This document shows positions 17,422-25,745 of a stretch of 64,000 nucleotides of DNA, one piece after another (position 1 is the first letter of the stretch; each line of letters begins with the position of its first letter). The notes beneath the pieces were generated by a model, which saw only the letters and a list, made by a program, of their open reading frames with translations, had not been told where the DNA came from and made no database searches. Position numbers and translations under genes: made by a program. Origin of the DNA: Methanotrichaceae archaeon. Lineage in GTDB: Archaea > Halobacteriota > Methanosarcinia > Methanotrichales > Methanotrichaceae. Location of the stretch: positions 348,693 to 412,692 of the forward strand of contig JABLXE010000003.1 of assembly GCA_013178225.1 (NCBI GenBank), written 5' to 3'.

Positions 17422-18188
17422 GGCCTATTAATTCCGTAATCCAGGAGGTCAGATCCGAGACCCCGCAGATCAGGACCTTCCGGCTGGAGGGCGACCTGGA
17501 CCCGGCTCCGGGGCAGTACGTGATGGTCTGGGTCAGAGGCGTGGACGAGGTGCCCATGAGCTTCTCCGGGCCCGATACCATCACCGTTCATGCCGTGGGC
17601 GAGGCCACGCAGGCGCTCTTTCAGCTGGGCGCCGGAAGCAGCATCGGGCTCCGGGGGCCTCTGGGAAACGGGTTCGTGCTGCGGGGAGACCGGGTCCTCC
17701 TGATCGGCGGCGGAGTGGGAACAGCTCCGCTGGCCTTCCTGGGAGAGCAGGCCAGAGCCGCTGGGGCCGCAGTCGATTCTCTGATCGGCTTTCGCTCCTC
17801 AGGGGACGTAATCTTCCAGAGCAGGTTCGAGGGGCTGGGAAGAGCCGTCCTCACCACCGATGACGGTTCGGCGGGCATTGCCGGACGGGTCTCGGCAGGG
17901 CTGTCCGAGTTTGACCTGAAGGGTTACAGCCAGGTCTATCTGTGCGGCCCGGAGCTGATGATGTGGGACATAATCTCCCGGACCAGGGAGCACGCCTCCA
18001 AGATACAGGCCTCTGTGAACCGCTACTTCAAATGCGCAATCGGCGTCTGCGGATCCTGCTGCATGGACCCTGATGGCATTCGGGCCTGCGTGGAAGGGCC
18101 GGTGATCATGGCCGACCGGCTGCTGGAGTCCGAGTTCGGGAGATACCGGCGCGGGGCTGCGGGAAGCCGCGGAAGCTGCAGGGGATGA
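17418..18188 (+). CDS. pyrK: Dihydroorotate dehydrogenase electron-transfer subunit
   Basis: Iron-sulfur flavoprotein that passes electrons from PyrD to NAD+. A 256-residue protein of the ferredoxin-reductase type: an FAD-binding barrel (GQYVMVWVRGVDEVPMSFS), an NAD-binding region (VLLIGGGVGTAPLAFLGEQ; VYLCGPELMM) and a C-terminal [2Fe-2S] site with four Cys in KCAIGVCGSCC...C. Its ATG overlaps the pyrD stop. Together they make the heterotetrameric 1B enzyme. The last 15 residues are a basic, Gly-rich tail. Confidence 0.95.
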   Translation: MRPINSVIQEVRSETPQIRTFRLEGDLDPAPGQYVMVWVRGVDEVPMSFSGPDTITVHAVGEATQALFQLGAGSSIGLRGPLGNGFVLRGDRVLLIGGGVGTAPLAFLGEQARAAGAAVDSLIGFRSSGDVIFQSRFEGLGRAVLTTDDGSAGIAGRVSAGLSEFDLKGYSQVYLCGPELMMWDIISRTREHASKIQASVNRYFKCAIGVCGSCCMDPDGIRACVEGPVIMADRLLESEFGRYRRGAAGSRGSCRG

Positions 18189-18191
18189 AAA

Positions 18192-18911
18192 ATGGCGATA
18201 GTCAGATTCCTAAAAGACGGACGGGTGCAAGGCGGATCGCTCTGTGAGGACAGGATAGTCTCGGGCGGGGAGATTCTCTCCCTTGATCAGGTGGAGCTGG
18301 TGGCCCCCTGCCAGCCCGGCAAGGTGGTGTGCGTGGGCCTGAACTACGTCGAGCATGCCCGTGAGCTGAAGATGGAGCTGCCTGATGAGCCCATCATATT
18401 CCTGAAGCCTCCGACGGCCGTCATCGGTCCCAACGCCGAGATCGCCTATCCGCAATCCAGCAATCAAGTCGACTACGAGGGCGAGCTGGCAGTGGTGATC
18501 GGAAAGCGCTGCAAGGATGTCCCAGCCGAGGAGGCCGAGAGCTGCATCCTGGGCTACACCTGCTTTAACGATGTGACCGCCCGCGATCTTCAGAGAAAGG
18601 ACGGCCAGTGGACCCGCGCCAAGAGCTTCGACACCTTTGCCCCCACCGGGCCCTGGATTGACAAGATCGATCCCTCCCAGGCCGATATCACGACCAGGGT
18701 AAACGGAGAAGTGAGACAGAAGTCCAACACCTCCGACCTGATCTTCGACGTGCCCCGTCTGGTCGCTTTCATTTCCGGCATCATGACGCTGCTTCCCGGT
18801 GACGTGATCGCCACCGGAACGCCTCCGGGTGTGGGTCCACTGAAAAAGGGCGATATGGTGGAGGTAGAGGTAGAGGGGATCGGAGTTCTGAGAAACTCGG
18901 TCGCCCTCTAA
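18192..18911 (+). CDS. Fumarylacetoacetate hydrolase (FAH)-family protein
   Basis: A 239-residue enzyme of the FAH superfamily. The core has [15 protein letters not shown], a metal-binding [11 protein letters not shown] (first Glu/Glu pair), [14 protein letters not shown] and, at the end, [19 protein letters not shown]. The family includes acylpyruvases, oxaloacetate decarboxylases and isomerases, all divalent-metal-dependent cleavage of C-C bonds in 2,4-dioxo acids. In a methanogen, oxaloacetate decarboxylation or a related step is plausible but unproven. It begins 3 bases after the pyrK stop and may belong to that operon. Confidence 0.9.
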   Translation: MAIVRFLKDGRVQGGSLCEDRIVSGGEILSLDQVELVAPCQPGKVVCVGLNYVEHARELKMELPDEPIIFLKPPTAVIGPNAEIAYPQSSNQVDYEGELAVVIGKRCKDVPAEEAESCILGYTCFNDVTARDLQRKDGQWTRAKSFDTFAPTGPWIDKIDPSQADITTRVNGEVRQKSNTSDLIFDVPRLVAFISGIMTLLPGDVIATGTPPGVGPLKKGDMVEVEVEGIGVLRNSVAL

Positions 18912-18988
18912 CAGTTCCATTAAGAGCCGGGCAAATTCTTTGGAAAAAGCAAATTTCATGACCCCACTTCTTAATTGGGATATCGAGA

Positions 18989-19276
18989 ATGAGCGATCAG
19001 ATGAAGCCGGTCCGTGAAAAGATAATCGACATCCTGCGCAGAAACGATGTAAAAAGGGCATCCTTTTTCGGGTCCATTGTGCGAGGGGAGATGACTGATG
19101 AGAGCGATGTGGATCTGCTGGTCGAATTTGAGGGGAGAAAGAGCCTTCTCGATATCGCTCATTTGAAGAATGAGCTTGAAGACGTCTTGAACCGAAGGGT
19201 GGATGTCTTGACCTTCAGATCGCTTCATCCCCATCTGAGAGATAGAATACTGGCCGAGCAGGTTCCGATAATATGA
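18989..19276 (+). CDS. MNT-domain nucleotidyltransferase (orphan MntA-like antitoxin)
   Basis: A 95-residue minimal nucleotidyltransferase: FGSIVRGEMTDESDVDLLVEF has the GSxxRG and DxD metal-binding signature, followed by a C-terminal helix and a DVLTF strand. In MntA/HepT type VII toxin-antitoxin systems such proteins AMPylate and silence a HEPN toxin. No HEPN gene is present on either side (the downstream 130 bases hold only a repeat-like stretch), so this is an orphan copy. Confidence 0.85.
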   Translation: MSDQMKPVREKIIDILRRNDVKRASFFGSIVRGEMTDESDVDLLVEFEGRKSLLDIAHLKNELEDVLNRRVDVLTFRSLHPHLRDRILAEQVPII

Positions 19277-19411
19277 AAAACGTCTTGCGGTGTTCCTTTG
19301 CGGTTATCATTAGTGCTCTGTGACTCTGCTCCTGGTGTGGTTGCGTTCATTCACAAGGCAAGACACCGCAACAGAGCCACAGATGGATTTCAAGTATTGA
19401 CGTAAATCCGG

Positions 19412-20218
19412 CTATTTCAGAATCTTCGCCGCCTCGTCTGCGGTCTTGTCCTGGTGGACGATGGCCGAAATGGCCATGGTCATCTTGGCCGGATCATTGT
19501 GCTGGAACACGTTCCTGCCTATGGCCACCCCTCTTCCTCCGGCCTCGATCGCTCCTTCAATCATCTGCAGGAACTCGAGATCCGTGTCCGTCTTGGGGCC
19601 TCCGGCCATCACTACCGGAACCGGGCATCCTGCCACCACCCGCTTGAAGCTGTCCGGGTCCCCGGTGTAGTTGGTCTTGATGATGTCGGCTCCAAGCTCG
19701 GCCCCGGCCCGCGCGGCATGGGCCACGACCTCCACGTCGTTGGGATTGGTGATGCTCTTGCCGCGGGGGTACATCATGGCCACCAGCGGCATTCCCCAGA
19801 AGTCGCACCTCTCCGAGACGCAGCCCAGTATTCCCAGCTGCTCGGCCTCGGTCTCCGATCCGATGTTGATGTGGACCGACACGGCGTCAGCGCCCATCTT
19901 CAGGCACTCCTCCACCTGGCAGACCTGAACCTTGTTGTTGGGATCAGGGCCCAGAGACGTGGAGGCGCTCATGTGTATGATCAGGCCCACGTCTCTTCCG
20001 TAGCCTCGATGTCCGTGCCGGACCATGCCCTTCTGCTGCAAAACGGCATTGGCGCCGCCCTTGGCCACCTTGTTCACCATCTCCGGGAGGTTCACGAGTC
20101 CCTTAATGGGACCGACAGAGATGCCGTGGTCCAGGGGTATTATGACTGTGTTTCCGCTGTCTCGATCAATTATCCTCTCGATTCGTACTCTCTTGCCTAT
20201 CTCGCTCAAAATGCTCAT
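19412..20218 (-). CDS. aroA': 2-amino-3,7-dideoxy-D-threo-hept-6-ulosonate (ADH) synthase
   Basis: First enzyme of the archaeal alternative shikimate route. It condenses a 6-deoxy-5-ketofructose phosphate with L-aspartate semialdehyde. About 268 residues of class I aldolase (DhnA) fold: [41 protein letters not shown], Schiff-base lysine in [14 protein letters not shown] and [17 protein letters not shown]. It matches the MJ0400 type better than true fructose-bisphosphate aldolase. I set the start at the ATG at 20218 on homologous length; the frame is open to 20257. The gene for the next enzyme, DHQ synthase II, is 32 kb away at 52086. Confidence 0.9.
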   Translation of the reverse strand: MSILSEIGKRVRIERIIDRDSGNTVIIPLDHGISVGPIKGLVNLPEMVNKVAKGGANAVLQQKGMVRHGHRGYGRDVGLIIHMSASTSLGPDPNNKVQVCQVEECLKMGADAVSVHINIGSETEAEQLGILGCVSERCDFWGMPLVAMMYPRGKSITNPNDVEVVAHAARAGAELGADIIKTNYTGDPDSFKRVVAGCPVPVVMAGGPKTDTDLEFLQMIEGAIEAGGRGVAIGRNVFQHNDPAKMTMAISAIVHQDKTADEAAKILK

Positions 20219-20328
20219 CTCACAAATGCTAACATGTGTCATGATAGCACGTAGCATATTTAAGCCTGACGGTATTCTATTATATCTTGGGATATCCTAG
20301 AAACTACAAGAATTTTCAGGTGGTCTCT

Positions 20329-20532
20329 TTGGCAGAAATCGGCAGAATCCGCAAGAACGAAACCACTGAGATCGTGGTTCAGAAGAATGAATTCCGGGGT
20401 TCGGCAGGAATTGACATCCGCGAGTACGTGACCTCCGAGAAGTACACCGGCTGGTCCAAGAACGGAATTCGGATAGCGGTTGATAAGTGGAAGGAGTTCA
20501 AGGACATCTTGGACCAGGTGCAAATTGACTGA
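20329..20532 (+). CDS. PC4/YdbC-like small DNA-binding protein
   Basis: A 67-residue protein with the PC4 (transcriptional coactivator p15) C-terminal pattern: strands around IVVQKNEFRGSAGIDIREY, then GWSKNGIRIAVDKWKEFKDIL with the Gly-x-x-hydrophobic and C-terminal helix. PC4-like proteins bind single-stranded or melted DNA as dimers. The TTG at 20329 is placed 5 bases after AGGTGG, a better start than the TTG at 20287. The next gene overlaps its end by 8 bases. Role in transcription is inferred. Confidence 0.7.
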   Translation: MAEIGRIRKNETTEIVVQKNEFRGSAGIDIREYVTSEKYTGWSKNGIRIAVDKWKEFKDILDQVQID

Positions 20533-21337
20533 GGATCGCGATAGGTTCCAGGCCGAGTACCGCAGCTGGATCCTGCTCATGGCCAGAGATGCCGCTTACC
20601 GCCTGGCGGTCATGCCGCCGCCCGAACGGACCCGGATCGTGGAGGCCTACAAATCCTTCCGGAACCCTTCCCAGGTATTTCGCCCGCTCAAGGATCCTGA
20701 TAGAGTGGAGCGCCTGGCGGGAGAAAAGATCTCGGGCTACATCCTGCTGGAGACCGACGCTATGGCCTTTTTTCCGTCCATGTACGGCGCGCCGACGGGA
20801 GCCGTGGACTTTGCCGTGGCCATGAACCGCCGCTTCTACTTCCGCCAAAAGTGGTATCCCATCATCAGCCTGAACTCGGAGTACATCAGCCAGAGCAGTG
20901 ACCGGCTGCTGACATTTGCCCTGGAGCACGAGATCGAGATGAGCCACATATTTCAGGACGTCTCCCTGGAGCTGCGCATGCTGTCCGTTGAGGAGAAGCG
21001 CGAGATCACCGAATCGGCCGAGGAGATCTCCAGAGAGCGGGTCCGGATCACACCAGAAGAGCTGCTCCAGGACGAAAAGCTCATGCACCGTCTATCGCTC
21101 TCTTCGCCGCTAATCCCCAAGTCCTATGCCGAGAGGGCCATGCTGCTGCACCTGGAAGAGAATTTCGAGAAGCTGAAATCATACGGTCTCCCCAGCAGAA
21201 ATCCGGAAGAGCAGGCCTTCGGTGAGGAGCTTTATGAGGAGTTCCATGGCTGGTCGGAGTTCTCCCAGACCACCTATGAGCTATTTGTGCGCGAGATTTT
21301 ATCCCTCTTAAGAGATGTCAACCGCGGATACTCCTGA
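20525..21337 (+). CDS. Conserved hypothetical protein coupled to the PC4-like gene
   Basis: About 270 residues; no domain that I recognise. The TTG at 20525 lies inside the PC4-like gene with AGGTG just upstream, so translation is coupled; an ATG-like start at 20480 would only add out-of-frame PC4 sequence. The sequence is charged and soluble. One central motif, LTFALEHEIEMSH, has a His-Glu...His arrangement that could bind metal but is not an HExxH zincin. The C-terminal half is helical and rich in Glu. It ends just before the promoter of the aIF2-gamma operon. Confidence 0.75.
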   Translation: MTEDRDRFQAEYRSWILLMARDAAYRLAVMPPPERTRIVEAYKSFRNPSQVFRPLKDPDRVERLAGEKISGYILLETDAMAFFPSMYGAPTGAVDFAVAMNRRFYFRQKWYPIISLNSEYISQSSDRLLTFALEHEIEMSHIFQDVSLELRMLSVEEKREITESAEEISRERVRITPEELLQDEKLMHRLSLSSPLIPKSYAERAMLLHLEENFEKLKSYGLPSRNPEEQAFGEELYEEFHGWSEFSQTTYELFVREILSLLRDVNRGYS

Positions 21338-21346
21338 CCCATGAAC

Positions 21347-21356
21347 TATTTATATG
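21347..21356 (+). promoter_or_regulatory. TATA box of the aIF2-gamma/rpoE1/ribosomal operon
   Basis: TATTTATATG sits 51-60 bases upstream of the chosen TTG start of aIF2-gamma at 21407, predicting a leader of roughly 30 bases that contains the AAGGAG ribosome-binding site at 21392-21397. Confidence 0.5.
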
Positions 21357-21406
21357 GCGGTCCACATCAAGTTGATGTTATCACAATCATCAAGGAGATC
21401 TCAATT

Positions 21407-22699
21407 TTGGCCAAATCTGAAACAAAAAAAGAGACCAAGTCCGAATCAAAATCATCAGCAGCGCGCGAATCAAAACCACCTGAGATCAATATCGGCATGG
21501 TGGGGCACGTCGATCACGGCAAGACCACCCTGGTAAAGGCCCTCTCCGGCGTGTGGACCGATCAGCACAGCGAGGAGATCAAGAGGGGCATCTCCATCCG
21601 CCTGGGCTATGCCGATGCCACCTTCCGAAAGTGTCCCAAATGTCCAGAGCCCGACGCCTTCACCGTGGAGGAGAAATGTCCCCACTGCGGCACCACTTCT
21701 GAGATTTTGCGAACCGTATCCTTTGTGGACTCGCCCGGACACGAGACACTCATGGCCACCATGCTCTGCGGGGCAGCCATAATGGACGGAGCGGTGCTGG
21801 TCATCTCGGCCAACGAGCCCTGTCCTCAGCCACAGACCAAAGAGCACCTGATGGCCCTGAACATCACCGGCATAAACAAGATAGTGATAGTTCAGAATAA
21901 AATCGATCTGATCTCCCGAGAGCAGGTAATGGAGCATTACCAGCAGATCAAAGACTTCGTGAAGGGGACAGTGGCCGAAAATGCGCCCATTGTGCCCATC
22001 TCCGCGCAGAAGAACATAAACGTCGACATGGTGATCGAGGCCATCGAGAAGTACATTCCCACTCCGCCCAGAGACGTAACCAAGCCGGCCCTGCTGAAGA
22101 TCGCCCGCTCCTTTGACGTAAACAGGCCGGGAACGGTCCCGGAAAACCTGCAGGGAGGAGTAATAGGCGGCTCCCTCTCACAGGGAATTCTGAAAGGCGG
22201 CGACAAGATCGAGATCCGTCCCGGAAGGCTGGTGGAGGCAGAGGGCAGAAAGCAATGGACGCCCATCCAGACCAAGATCGTAAAGCTTCTCGCCGGCCAT
22301 CATGAGCAGAAGGAGATCAACCCCGGCGGGCTGGTCGGAGTCGGGACGCTTCTGGACCCCCTGATGACCAAGAGCGACGCCCTGGTGGGACAGGTGGCGG
22401 GCGAGCCCGGCAAGCTGCCGGCGGTCAAGAACATATTCACCATGAATATGCAGCTACTGGAGCGGGTGGTGGGAGCGATGGATGAATCCATGGTCGAGCC
22501 GATTCACTCCAGCGAGCCTCTGATGCTGAACGTGGGCACAGCCACCACCGTGGGAGTGGTTTCCAGCGCCAGGGACGGCGGTGTGGTGCAGGTGCAGCTC
22601 AAGAGGCCGGTTTGTGCCGATAGCGGAGATCGCGTGGCCGTCAGCAGGCGTATCGGGGCCCGGTGGCGGTTAATCGGCGTTGGAACCATAATCGAGTGA
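21407..22699 (+). CDS. eif2g: Translation initiation factor aIF2 gamma subunit
   Basis: GTPase subunit that delivers initiator Met-tRNA. About 430 residues: G1 [14 protein letters not shown]3 DSPGHE, G4 QNKIDL; a zinc knuckle (CPKC...CPHC) between switch regions, as in all a/eIF2-gamma; then two beta-barrel domains. The TTG at 21407 follows AAGGAG by 9 bases, and the first 20 residues are Lys/Ser/Glu-rich and variable. It leads a compact operon with a PIN protein, Rpo7, Spt4, dephospho-CoA kinase, S24e and S27ae, an order conserved across Euryarchaeota. Confidence 0.97.
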   Translation: MAKSETKKETKSESKSSAARESKPPEINIGMVGHVDHGKTTLVKALSGVWTDQHSEEIKRGISIRLGYADATFRKCPKCPEPDAFTVEEKCPHCGTTSEILRTVSFVDSPGHETLMATMLCGAAIMDGAVLVISANEPCPQPQTKEHLMALNITGINKIVIVQNKIDLISREQVMEHYQQIKDFVKGTVAENAPIVPISAQKNINVDMVIEAIEKYIPTPPRDVTKPALLKIARSFDVNRPGTVPENLQGGVIGGSLSQGILKGGDKIEIRPGRLVEAEGRKQWTPIQTKIVKLLAGHHEQKEINPGGLVGVGTLLDPLMTKSDALVGQVAGEPGKLPAVKNIFTMNMQLLERVVGAMDESMVEPIHSSEPLMLNVGTATTVGVVSSARDGGVVQVQLKRPVCADSGDRVAVSRRIGARWRLIGVGTIIE

Positions 22700-22727
22700 A
22701 CCTCAGAACCCAAGTCCCGATCTGCAG

Positions 22728-23117
22728 ATGAAGGTCATACTGGACGCCAATGCACTCATGGTTCCCGAGCAGTTCGGGGTGAAGATATTCTCCGAGCTGC
22801 AGCGCCTTGGATACACCGAGTACCTGGTTCCGGAACAGGTGATGCGAGAGCTTTCCTCTCTTACGCTTCACGCCGACCGCGGCCGGGATAAGATAGCAGC
22901 TAAGGTGGGTCTGGGTCTGGCAAAAGGGTGCAAGCAGGTAAGCTCTGATGAATCCGTATTCGATGCCGACCTGGCCATCGAGCAGCTCGCGGTCCGGGAG
23001 AAGGCTGCGGTCTTCACCAATGACAAAGCTCTTAAGAAAAAGTTAATTATGAAGGGCATTACCGTAATATACCTTCGCCAGGGTCGATATCTAGAGGCGA
23101 CAGAGAAGGAATACTGA
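22728..23117 (+). CDS. PIN-domain protein (archaeal Fcf1/VapC9-like)
   Basis: A 129-residue PIN-fold nuclease candidate. The acidic metal-binding residues are in VILDANAL (Asp6), PEQVMREL (Glu) and FTNDKALKKKL (Asp), with the usual late strand VIYLRQGRY. It lies between aIF2-gamma and rpoE1, a position conserved in Euryarchaeota. That argues for an RNA-processing role (Fcf1/Nob1-like) rather than a mobile VapC toxin; no VapB-like antitoxin gene is next to it. Confidence 0.88.
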   Translation: MKVILDANALMVPEQFGVKIFSELQRLGYTEYLVPEQVMRELSSLTLHADRGRDKIAAKVGLGLAKGCKQVSSDESVFDADLAIEQLAVREKAAVFTNDKALKKKLIMKGITVIYLRQGRYLEATEKEY

Positions 23118-23118
23118 C

Positions 23119-23688
23119 ATGTACAAGAAGATGAAGCTTGAGGGTGTGGCCAGGATCGAGCCCAACCGGTTGGGCGACCCTCTAGAGGAAGCTGTTGATC
23201 TCGCACTGCGCAATAAATATGAGGCAGTAGTGGACAAAACACTAGGGACGATCGTGGCGGTGCTGGGCGCGGACAAGATAGGAGAGGGCCATATCCTGGC
23301 TGGCGACGGTTCCATCTACTACGATGTCGTCTTCGATGCCGTGGTTTTCAAACCTGAGATGCAGGAGCTGATTGAGGGCGAAGTGGTGGAGATCGTGAAG
23401 TTCGGAGCCTTCTTGAGCCTGGGACCCTTTGACGGACTTCTTCATGTCAGCCAGATAACCAATGAATATATATCGTATGATGAGAAGAACGCGCGGCTGG
23501 TCAGCAAAGAGTCCAATAAATCCTTAGGTGAAGGGGATCGCGTTCGAGCCAGGATCATCGCGGTCAGCCTGAACGAGAAGGAGCCCAGGGAGAGCAAGAT
23601 CGGGCTCACCATGAGGCAGACCGGACTCGGGCGGCTGGAGTGGCTCGAAGCGGCCCGTGAAGCAGAGGTTAAGGCAGAGGCACAATGA
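23119..23688 (+). CDS. rpoE1: RNA polymerase subunit E' (Rpo7)
   Basis: Stalk subunit of archaeal RNA polymerase, which binds emerging RNA with Rpo4. 189 residues: an N-terminal RNP-like domain (MYKKMKLEGVARIEPNRLGDPLEEAV), then an S1/OB domain (GEVVEIVKFGAFLSLGPFDGLLHVSQIT, about 83-165). It begins one base after the PIN gene stop and overlaps the spt4 gene by four bases. Confidence 0.97.
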   Translation: MYKKMKLEGVARIEPNRLGDPLEEAVDLALRNKYEAVVDKTLGTIVAVLGADKIGEGHILAGDGSIYYDVVFDAVVFKPEMQELIEGEVVEIVKFGAFLSLGPFDGLLHVSQITNEYISYDEKNARLVSKESNKSLGEGDRVRARIIAVSLNEKEPRESKIGLTMRQTGLGRLEWLEAAREAEVKAEAQ

Positions 23689-23870
23689 CTGAGCAGGCTT
23701 GCAGAGAATGTCACAGAATAGTGGAAGGATTGGTGTGCCCCATATGCGGCTCATCATCGCTTAGCAAGGACTGGAACGGATATGTCTTGGTAGTCGATCC
23801 CAAGGGATCGGAGATCGCGAAGAGGCTGGAGATCACTCTTCCCGGCAGATATGCATTGAAGGTGCGCTAG
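23685..23870 (+). CDS. spt4: Transcription elongation factor Spt4 (RpoE'')
   Basis: A 61-residue zinc-ribbon protein with four Cys in CRECHRIVEGLVCPICGS, then the conserved DWNGYVLVVDPKGSEIAKRL. It pairs with Spt5 to increase elongation. The ATG overlaps the rpoE1 stop. Standard size and position for the archaeal subunit. Confidence 0.95.
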   Translation: MTEQACRECHRIVEGLVCPICGSSSLSKDWNGYVLVVDPKGSEIAKRLEITLPGRYALKVR

Positions 23871-23871
23871 A

Positions 23872-24402
23872 TTGAAGCCGATGCTTCTTCCCGAAGAGCT
23901 GCGTTCGGTCCTGAAAGAGCCGCTGGGAAGGCTCTGTCGCGGCCAGGGTCTCGAATGCGTGAAGGCCATGGAAGACGAGCTGAAGGCAGCATCCAAAATC
24001 ATAGCTGTCGGCGATATGACGGCCTTCTATCTGATGCAGGCGGCGTTTTTGCCCGATGTGGTGATCGTCGACCACAAGACCAAGAGGATGCCCGCACCCG
24101 ATCATGTGCTGGAGAGCCTGCAGCACGACAGCTACAGAACCGTCGAAGTTATAAACCCCCCGGCCACTCTGACCCAAGAGCTCATGGATATAATTGATGC
24201 TTCCCTGGCCAGAGACGAACATGTAAAGATAGTAGTGGAGGGCGAAGAGGATTTGGCAACCCTGCCGGCCATCCTTTATGCTCCGCTGAACTCAGCAGTG
24301 GTCTACGGCCAGCCCAATGAGGGAAGCGTTATCGTCAAAGTTACCCCTGAGAAGAAGAAACAGATAGAGAATCTAATGAAAAAAATGATTGTGGAGGAAT
24401 GA
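23872..24402 (+). CDS. GTP-dependent dephospho-CoA kinase (DUF359)
   Basis: A 176-residue member of the DUF359 family, shown in other archaea to perform the last step of CoA synthesis with GTP. The TTG start follows the spt4 stop by one base; the N-terminus LLPEELRSVLKEPLGRL is family-typical. VGDMTAFYLMQAAFLPDVVIVDHKTKR and VEGEEDLATLPAILYAPLNSAVVYGQPNEGSV are the conserved blocks. Its place in the transcription/translation operon is the usual one. Confidence 0.93.
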   Translation: MKPMLLPEELRSVLKEPLGRLCRGQGLECVKAMEDELKAASKIIAVGDMTAFYLMQAAFLPDVVIVDHKTKRMPAPDHVLESLQHDSYRTVEVINPPATLTQELMDIIDASLARDEHVKIVVEGEEDLATLPAILYAPLNSAVVYGQPNEGSVIVKVTPEKKKQIENLMKKMIVEE

Positions 24403-24710
24403 GATTGGACATACAGGTAATTGAAGAGAAAAACAACCCATTGCTCAACCGACGAGAGGTCGTCTTCAAGATAATTCATGATGATGCAACCCCTTCGAGA
24501 AAGAGCGTTGTGGACCGGCTGGCGGCCACCATGAACTCCAAGAGGGGCATGGTGATTGTGGACAGCATAAAGACCGAGTTCGGAAAGCTTGAGTCCATAG
24601 GCTATGCCAAGATCTACGAGAGCGAGGAGAGGGCCAAACAGGTGGAGAGGGTCCACATCACCGAGAGGAACACCTTCGAGAAGGCCGAGGCCAAGCAGGA
24701 GGCAAGCTGA
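24399..24710 (+). CDS. rps24e: 30S ribosomal protein S24e
   Basis: A 103-residue ribosomal protein with the S24e pattern: LDIQVIEEKNNPLLNRREVVFKI at the N-terminus and the conserved RGMVIVDSIKTEFGKLESIGYAKIYES. The ATG overlaps the kinase stop, with GGAGG just upstream. The C-terminal tail is charged. It is followed two bases later by S27ae. Confidence 0.96.
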   Translation: MRLDIQVIEEKNNPLLNRREVVFKIIHDDATPSRKSVVDRLAATMNSKRGMVIVDSIKTEFGKLESIGYAKIYESEERAKQVERVHITERNTFEKAEAKQEAS

Positions 24711-24712
24711 AC

Positions 24713-24862
24713 ATGGGCGCATCCAGCTATTACCAGATCAGCGGCGACAGCATAAAGTCCCGAAAGCCCATGTGTCCCAGGTGCGGAAACGGGGTGTTTC
24801 TGGCCGAGCACGAGAACAGGATGAGCTGCGGAAAGTGCGGTTATACCGAGTTCAAGAAGTAG
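24713..24862 (+). CDS. rps27ae: 30S ribosomal protein S27ae
   Basis: A 49-residue zinc-binding ribosomal protein. Its four Cys are in CPRC and CGKC, separated by NGVFLAEHENRMS; it ends YTEFKK. It starts two bases after the S24e stop and closes the operon. The next 90 bases hold the promoter region of the slipin gene. Confidence 0.95.
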   Translation: MGASSYYQISGDSIKSRKPMCPRCGNGVFLAEHENRMSCGKCGYTEFKK

Positions 24863-24956
24863 CTCGATTTATTCTTTTAGGGGACTCTTTTAATTTAGGC
24901 CTGTCTGCCGGGCAGTTATTTAAGGCAGAATGCCATAGTCAGCGGTAGGTGTCTAT

Positions 24957-25745
24957 TTGCCAGAATTCAGCATAGCTTTTCTGATCGCCCTCGTGGTGGC
25001 AGTGATATTAGTCTCACAGGCCATAAAGATCGTGCGGGAGTACGAGCGGGTTGTCATCTTCCGCCTGGGGCGTTTCTCGGGCGTCAAAGGGCCGGGAATA
25101 TTTTTCATCATACCGATTATCGATCGAGTAATCCAGGTGGATTTGAGGATCGTGACCATCGATGTGGCCAAGCAGGTGGTGATCACCAGGGACAACGTGA
25201 GCGTGGATGTGGATGCCGTTATCTATTACAGGGTGGTCGATCCGGCCAAAGCTGTAATTCAGGTGGAGAACTTCCGGCTGGCCACCTCTCTGCTCTCTCA
25301 GACCACTTTGCGAGATATCCTGGGCCAGATAGACCTGGACGACCTGCTATCCAAGAGGGAGGAGCTGAACAAGAAGCTGCAGGAAATCCTGGACCAGCAT
25401 ACCGATCCCTGGGGAATCAAGGTCACCGGGGTGACCTTGCGGGATGTGAGCCTGCCGGAATCCATGATGAGGGCCATAGCCAAGCAGGCAGAGGCAGAAA
25501 GGGAGAAGAGGGCCAGGATAATTCTGGCGGATGGCGAGTTTCAGGCTTCCAAGACCATGACCGATGCTGCCAGGCTGTATGCCGAGGCCCCGGTGGCCAT
25601 CAAGCTGAGGGAGCTGCAGACTTTGCAGGAGGTGGCGCGGGAGAAGAACCTGATCGTGGTCACCTCTGGAGGAGAGATAGGGACGGGGACTGTGGCCGGG
25701 CTCACCGGTGCTTTTTCCAAGGGTTCTGAAAGAAGCACGAAATGA
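24957..25745 (+). CDS. SPFH/stomatin-like membrane protein (slipin)
   Basis: A 262-residue prohibitin/stomatin-homology protein. One N-terminal membrane helix (about 3-20) is followed by the SPFH domain (YERVVIFRLGRFSGVKGPGIFFIIPIID; VSVDVDAVIYYRVVDPAKAV), then a coiled-coil-prone stretch rich in Lys/Glu/Ala. The start is TTG at 24957, about 33 bases after a TATTTAAGG-like box. It overlaps the next gene, an NfeD-type protease, by four bases. Stomatin/NfeD pairs are widely conserved and the partner protease cleaves the slipin C-terminus in Pyrococcus; the same is expected here. Confidence 0.92.
   Translation: MPEFSIAFLIALVVAVILVSQAIKIVREYERVVIFRLGRFSGVKGPGIFFIIPIIDRVIQVDLRIVTIDVAKQVVITRDNVSVDVDAVIYYRVVDPAKAVIQVENFRLATSLLSQTTLRDILGQIDLDDLLSKREELNKKLQEILDQHTDPWGIKVTGVTLRDVSLPESMMRAIAKQAEAEREKRARIILADGEFQASKTMTDAARLYAEAPVAIKLRELQTLQEVAREKNLIVVTSGGEIGTGTVAGLTGAFSKGSERSTK

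Noticed and set aside
19280..19390. CTCTGTGACTCTG-type symmetry resembling the MITE interior
   Set aside because: It lacks the GGCTC ends and any target duplication; at best a degenerate relic or an unrelated hairpin repeat.
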